DNA of 10,497 bases from Alphaproteobacteria bacterium (GTDB lineage Bacteria > Pseudomonadota > Alphaproteobacteria > Micavibrionales > Micavibrionaceae). Positions 6,864 through 10,497 of the stretch are shown here, piece after piece. Location: positions 1 to 10,497 of the forward strand of contig JAUILO010000087.1 of the NCBI GenBank assembly GCA_030432775.1. Reading direction: 5' to 3'. The notes beneath the pieces were generated by a model that was not told the DNA's origin, searched no databases, and saw only the letters and a program-made list of their open reading frames with translations. Positions within the stretch are counted from its first letter, which is position 1, and each line of letters opens with the position of its first letter. Both the position numbers and the translations under genes were made by a program.

Positions 6864-7148
6864 ATGAAAATGAAGAAAATTATCAAAGCGAATAAAGGTA
6901 AAGCCAGCGCAACAGTACTTACAGCACTAGCTGCTGCTACAATCGGCGCTGCGCCTGCTGTAGCATCTTGTGGCGCACACGCGGCTCCTTGTTCTGGTTA
7001 CCACGCTGAGCACCCATGTGCTGCTGAACACCCATGCGCTGCTGAGCATCCATGCGAAGCTGAACACCCATGTGCTGCTGAACACCCATGTGCTGCTGAA
7101 GCACCATGCGAAGCTGAAGCGCCATGTCATCCATGTGCTGCGCACTAA
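6864..7148 (+). CDS. Exported Glu/His/Cys-rich miniprotein with EHPCAA hexapeptide repeats
   Basis: The protein has 94 residues from ATG 6864, with a textbook AAGGAG (6851-6856) 7 nt upstream. An in-frame ATG at 6771 would prepend residues that spoil the signal peptide and has no such site. Residues 1-34 are a Sec signal nearly identical to that of the preceding gene, cleaved after AVA. The mature protein, about 60 residues, starts SCGAHAAPCSGYH and continues as a six-residue periodic array: five EHPC units (Cys52, 58, 64, 70, 76), two EAPC units (Cys82, 88) and a final HPC (Cys91). That makes ten Cys and about nine His, so roughly one mature residue in six is Cys. Regular Glu, His and thiol ligands suggest binding of soft or borderline metal ions (Cu, Zn, Cd), or a repeated modification site. 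It is acidic where its paralogue is basic. A hairpin terminator follows. Confidence 0.87.
   Translation: MKMKKIIKANKGKASATVLTALAAATIGAAPAVASCGAHAAPCSGYHAEHPCAAEHPCAAEHPCEAEHPCAAEHPCAAEAPCEAEAPCHPCAAH
7008..7136 (+). repeat. 18-bp periodic coding repeat for the EHPCAA array
   Basis: Seven 18-bp units, based on GAA/GAG-CAC-CCA-TGT/TGC-GCT-GCT, are followed by a short partial unit. Most units differ only at third positions. Two carry CGAAGC, giving Glu-Ala, in place of the usual Ala-Ala spacer. Such an array can expand or contract by slippage, so copy number may vary among strains. Confidence 0.9.
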
Positions 7149-7166
7149 TCACATATTACTAATTTT

Positions 7167-7206
7167 AAAGAGAGCTCCTGTATATAAACACACAGGGGCT
7201 TTCTTT
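7167..7206 (+). terminator. Long hairpin terminator between the Cys-rich gene and the DUF6969-like gene
   Basis: AAAGAGAGCTCCTGT (7167-7181) can pair along its full 15 bp with ACAGGGGCTTTCTTT (7192-7206), with two G-U pairs and a 10-nt loop. The 3' arm ends in a T-rich tract, as in Rho-independent terminators, but no long T run follows, so some read-through is plausible. The next start codon is only 27 nt beyond the hairpin. Confidence 0.78.
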
Positions 7207-7233
7207 ATGAGAAAAATAGTTTAAGTAATAATT

Positions 7234-7977
7234 ATGCAAGAAATACAGCTAGACGACATAAAGGCTTACATAGCCGGTTTAAGTGACGAAAAACGTCAGG
7301 AAATCATTGATGCAGGTGAAGTTGTCAATGAATGTGTACGTGTATTGTCACAGACCAAACATAATATCGTCAATGAGCTATTACGATTCGAATCCAAATT
7401 TACCGAATGGCAGCACATCCCTAAAGGTGATGTCTATGACAAGAACTCCCATTCGCAATTTTATTATCACGCCCATTCAAAGGCCAAAGACAAAAGCGGC
7501 CCCCATGATGATGAACACGGCCATTTCCACACGTTCCTGCGCGGCAAAGGCATGCCCAAAGCAATGAAGCCGTATCCTGCAGAAGACTTGGACCCGAAAC
7601 TGGATCAAGCCGATATGCTTACCCATATCGCGGGCGTTGCTGTTGATAATTTCGGGCGTCCGTTCAAGGTTTTTACCACTAACCGCTGGGTCACCGCCGA
7701 AACATGGTTTAACGCAGATGATATCATACAACTGCTTGACCAATACGAAATTGACCACACACAGCCCAGCTGGCCGGTCAATCTATGGATTACCCATGTC
7801 ATGAAATTATTCCAGCCACAGATTGTTTTGCTTTTAAAACAAAGGGATATGACCATCGCAGCCTGGAAAAAAGAACATCCTGATCAGAATGTGTTCGAAG
7901 ATCGCGCGCTTGAAGTCACATCCATCGCACAGATTGATATTGAACAGCAGCTAGAGCTTTTACATAACATAAGCTAA
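7234..7977 (+). CDS. DUF6969-like His-rich cytosolic protein
   Basis: The protein has 247 residues and no signal peptide or membrane helix. The sequence matches what I recall of DUF6969, a family of unknown function: an N-terminal helix with EVVNECVRVLSQT, then GDVYDKNSHSQFYYHAH, EHGHFHTFLRGKGMP, FTTNRWVTAETW (147-158) and IDHTQPSWPVNLWIT (173-187). His73, 79, 81, 91, 95, 97 and 99 cluster in a 27-residue window, a likely metal-binding centre. This makes an enzyme or metal handler more likely than a structural protein, but no reaction is known to me. ATG 7234 has only a weak upstream site. The preceding terminator leaves no room for a normal promoter downstream of it, so expression probably depends on read-through from the Cys-rich genes and is lower than theirs. 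The family call is from memory and would need a profile search. Confidence 0.78.
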   Translation: MQEIQLDDIKAYIAGLSDEKRQEIIDAGEVVNECVRVLSQTKHNIVNELLRFESKFTEWQHIPKGDVYDKNSHSQFYYHAHSKAKDKSGPHDDEHGHFHTFLRGKGMPKAMKPYPAEDLDPKLDQADMLTHIAGVAVDNFGRPFKVFTTNRWVTAETWFNADDIIQLLDQYEIDHTQPSWPVNLWITHVMKLFQPQIVLLLKQRDMTIAAWKKEHPDQNVFEDRALEVTSIAQIDIEQQLELLHNIS

Positions 7978-8151
7978 CTGTTTGAAAAACCATACAAAAA
8001 CTATATCCCGTTAATAATTTATAAGTCATTTCCGTGTCAAAATGGAATATAGGGGCTATAGCGGGCATATATAGAAAAATCAATACATTCTGACTCCAGC
8101 TATTATTCCAGTCAAAAAGCGTAGGAAACACTTTTTAAGGAATGACATTGA

Positions 8152-10497
8152 ATGGTCGAGCAGGTTGAAACACCCAGCGATGAAGCAAGTAAGGACACTC
8201 AAGAACAAGGCGATACGCTGAACGTTCTTGACCAGTTCGTAGATCTATTACTTCAATCACAAAATCAAACACTATATCAGAGCACGCCCGTCACCGCGCC
8301 CGATTATAGCGTATCGGCAGGCATGAACGCACCCGCTATACATCAATTTACCGGTATACAGGCACAGTCCGCAGCAAGCACGCCATTCAGCACAATCGAT
8401 GGACAAAGTCTGCTTAATAGCGCTAGCGATGCAGTCATTGGAGACACTCTTGGCTTATTCGGCGATATATCAACCAGATCGGTACAGACAAGCTATAGGG
8501 CAGAATTTAGAACCACCGAAAACACAGATATATACAAAATCGCTCAAGCACAGATCACCACACAAAACCATATCATCTATCATATTCCGGAAAAACTAAT
8601 CGAAAAAGACGGCACCATAATACAGGCTGAATATGAAGCATTTAGCAAAGGCACGCCGTCTGATCCGGTACTGACAAATGGCAATTTCTGGTATAGCTGG
8701 CACTTAACAGAGACATACGGCCTGAATGTACAGACCGTATGGGAAGAATATACCGGTAGTGGCATCAAGGTCGCAGTATTTGATGATGGCGTAAACAGAA
8801 CCCATTCCGAATTATCGACCAATTACGATACATCCCTTGATTACGATACTCTGGATGATGATAGCGATGCGATCAGCACGACCGAAGCCGATTCACACGG
8901 CACGCATGTATCCATGGTTATCGCTGCCGATGATAACGGCTCACAAAGTCTTGGCGTGGCATATGATTCAACAATTATTGGCATTCGCCGTGGTTATGGC
9001 GCAGATTCATCTGGTCAAGACACACTGGAAGGATTTGAACACGTCGAAACTGTGGATGCGGATATCATGAATAATAGCTGGGGCTCGACCGCAGCGTTTG
9101 GTGATCATAAAGATCTGAACTTCGTCGGCGTTGACCCTAGCGCCTCACACTCACAAATTTTAACATTAATACAAGATGGCCGCAGCGGCCTTGGAACCAA
9201 TATTGTGTTCTCCGCCGGTAACGATCAACAAGAAGGATCAAGCGCAAACTATAAAAACTACCAAAACTCTCCTTATACCATTGCGGTCGGCGCCAGCTCA
9301 ACCGATGGCACTATTGCCGATTTTAGCGAATGGGGTGCCAATGTTCTGTTATCTGCACCAGGCGATGATATTCGTGTGCCTTACACACTTGAAAATTACG
9401 CTATTGATATTGATGGTACGTCTTTCTCTGCACCTGCAGTATCGGGCATTATCGCCCTGATGTTAGAAGCCAATCCGGATCTTGGCTATCGTGACGTTCA
9501 GGAGATTCTGGCGATATCCGCGCGCCAGACGGATCTTACACATACGGGCTGGAATACCAATGCCGATACCCACTGGAATGGCGGCGGCATGACATTCAAC
9601 CATAATTACGGCTATGGCATTGCCGATGCCTATGCTGCCGTTCGTATAGCCGAAACTTGGACAAAACAACAAACCTACTCAAATGCCCTGACATCAAGTC
9701 AGTTCGATGGCAGCAACCTCAATATTTCATCAATCGGCACAGTCTCGACAACTATCAATGTCACAGAGAATATTGAAATCGAGCATGTTTTGATCGACCT
9801 TGATATTGACCACACTAGAGCCGGAGACCTTATCATCACGTTGATCTCGCCCGATGGCACAGAAAGCATATTGGTTGATCGTATTGATAACGGGACCTTC
9901 ACCAGCATGTTTGGCATTAAAGACGGCTTCTTTTTTGAATTTAGTTCAGTAGCCCATTGGGGAGAAACCAGTGCCGGCACATGGACATTACAGATCGAAG
10001 ACGCGGTCAGTGGCAATTCCGGTACATTGAATGACTGGGATTTACAATTTGTTGGCCATACAATCTCGACAGATGATACTTACGTATATACCGAAGACTT
10101 CTCGCTTTATTCCGGCAACCTTGGCGATCGCTCTGCTTTGGAAGACACAAACGGTGGTACAGATACATTAAACGCCTCCTCCATCACATCAGGGTCAACG
10201 ATCAATCTATTGACCGGAGCTGCAACACTTGATGGCCAAAGCGTCACAATTTCAGGCATCGAAAATGTCTATACAGGCGATGGTGATGACACACTAACCG
10301 GTAATGGATCGGATAACATATTATGGGGAGGACGCGGCGCAGATGTTATTGATGGCGGCGACGGTGATGATACAGCTTCATGGTTACATGATATTGCCGA
10401 ATACAGCTTTGATCTGGCAGATACAACGATATCTGTCATTCGGAACGCCGTCACCGATCTTGTCACCAATGTAGAAAACTTCATCTTTGATGGCGTT
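8152..10497 (+). CDS. Secreted kexin/furin-like S8 protease with P domain and RTX repeats (3' end outside window)
   Basis: 782 residues are visible from ATG 8152 (AAGGA at 8137-8141, 10-nt spacing); the frame is still open at the window end. ATG 8142 leads to an early stop. Residues 1-190 are polar, with no signal peptide, and may act as a propeptide. The subtilase domain (about 195-455) has all catalytic residues: Asp211 in VAVFDDG, His249 in SHGTH, oxyanion Asn357 in SAGN, and Ser424 in GTSFSAP. The DDG form is typical of S8B kexin/furin proteases. A P domain follows (about 530-636; LISPDGTES, HWGETSAGTWTLQIED). Residues 708-741 carry Gly/Asp nonapeptides of the RTX type, then a VTNVENFIFDGV stretch seen in type I-secreted proteins. 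It should be exported by an ABC-type type I system using a C-terminal signal beyond the window and fold on binding Ca. The 174-bp gap upstream shows no terminator or convincing promoter. Confidence 0.9.
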   Translation, partial: MVEQVETPSDEASKDTQEQGDTLNVLDQFVDLLLQSQNQTLYQSTPVTAPDYSVSAGMNAPAIHQFTGIQAQSAASTPFSTIDGQSLLNSASDAVIGDTLGLFGDISTRSVQTSYRAEFRTTENTDIYKIAQAQITTQNHIIYHIPEKLIEKDGTIIQAEYEAFSKGTPSDPVLTNGNFWYSWHLTETYGLNVQTVWEEYTGSGIKVAVFDDGVNRTHSELSTNYDTSLDYDTLDDDSDAISTTEADSHGTHVSMVIAADDNGSQSLGVAYDSTIIGIRRGYGADSSGQDTLEGFEHVETVDADIMNNSWGSTAAFGDHKDLNFVGVDPSASHSQILTLIQDGRSGLGTNIVFSAGNDQQEGSSANYKNYQNSPYTIAVGASSTDGTIADFSEWGANVLLSAPGDDIRVPYTLENYAIDIDGTSFSAPAVSGIIALMLEANPDLGYRDVQEILAISARQTDLTHTGWNTNADTHWNGGGMTFNHNYGYGIADAYAAVRIAETWTKQQTYSNALTSSQFDGSNLNISSIGTVSTTINVTENIEIEHVLIDLDIDHTRAGDLIITLISPDGTESILVDRIDNGTFTSMFGIKDGFFFEFSSVAHWGETSAGTWTLQIEDAVSGNSGTLNDWDLQFVGHTISTDDTYVYTEDFSLYSGNLGDRSALEDTNGGTDTLNASSITSGSTINLLTGAATLDGQSVTISGIENVYTGDGDDTLTGNGSDNILWGGRGADVIDGGDGDDTASWLHDIAEYSFDLADTTISVIRNAVTDLVTNVENFIFDGV
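10273..10374 (+). repeat. RTX calcium-binding nonapeptide repeats
   Basis: The stretch encodes TGDGDDTLTGNGSDNI followed by GGRGADVIDGGDGDDTA, consecutive units of the GGxGxDxUx motif that forms a Ca-binding beta roll. About four units are visible; more may lie beyond the window. Confidence 0.82.

Noticed and set aside
7008..7136. CRISPR-like or minisatellite array
   Set aside because: The 18-bp units have no spacers, keep the reading frame and vary mostly at third positions, so they are a protein-coding hexapeptide repeat.
6454..7148. Annotation of the miniproteins as bufferins (HvfA/BufA type)
   Set aside because: There is no EGKCG motif, the cysteine pattern differs, and no DUF692 or DUF2063 gene is present. 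Only the general plan is shared.
6927..7152. Minus-strand open frames opposite the Cys-rich gene
   Set aside because: They are by-products of the periodic repeat on the coding strand, with repetitive composition and no start signals.
8142..8168. ATG 8142 as the start of a small gene before the protease
   Set aside because: It stops after eight codons and sits directly on the ribosome binding site used by ATG 8152.

Overview
The window is most likely chromosomal DNA from a Gram-negative, probably alphaproteobacterial, organism with moderate GC (mid-40s percent by eye, not computed). The clues are an ECF sigma factor overlapping a YfbK-like von Willebrand A (VWA) protein, two small Sec-exported Cys-rich proteins, a protein resembling DUF6969, and an RTX-type secreted protease. 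I cannot name the genus. There are no rRNA, tRNA, CRISPR or transposase signals.

Layout. (1) 1-2536: the 3' end of an ECF sigma factor gene overlaps by 8 bp a 725-residue single-pass membrane protein with an intact VWA metal site, and a Rho-independent terminator follows. (2) 2666-5110: a promoter, a long leader and a 709-residue protein of unknown function containing a tandem duplication of about 257 residues. Its best ribosome binding site drives a GTG-started reading frame that leads into the main frame only if one base of an A7 run is skipped. A strong hairpin terminator closes the unit. (3) 5175-6161, minus strand: a protein of unknown function with a CoiA-like Cys/His N-terminal segment, behind a near-consensus sigma-70 promoter. 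(4) 6454-7977: two paralogous exported Cys-rich miniproteins, one Lys-rich and one Glu/His-rich, a strong hairpin terminator, and a His-rich DUF6969-like protein with no room for its own ordinary promoter. (5) 8152 to the window end: an incomplete secreted protease with a kexin/furin-like S8 domain, a P domain and RTX Ca-binding repeats.

How the parts may work together. The sigma/VWA pair looks like an envelope-signalling module in which the VWA protein's cytoplasmic N-terminus could restrain the sigma factor. The Cys-rich pair plus the DUF6969-like gene is the best candidate for an undescribed system. The layout, abundant small exported thiol-rich proteins, then a partial terminator, then one His-rich cytosolic protein, fits metal sequestration or a modified-peptide pathway. 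That function is inference. The protease is predicted to leave the cell by type I secretion, but no transporter genes lie in the window.
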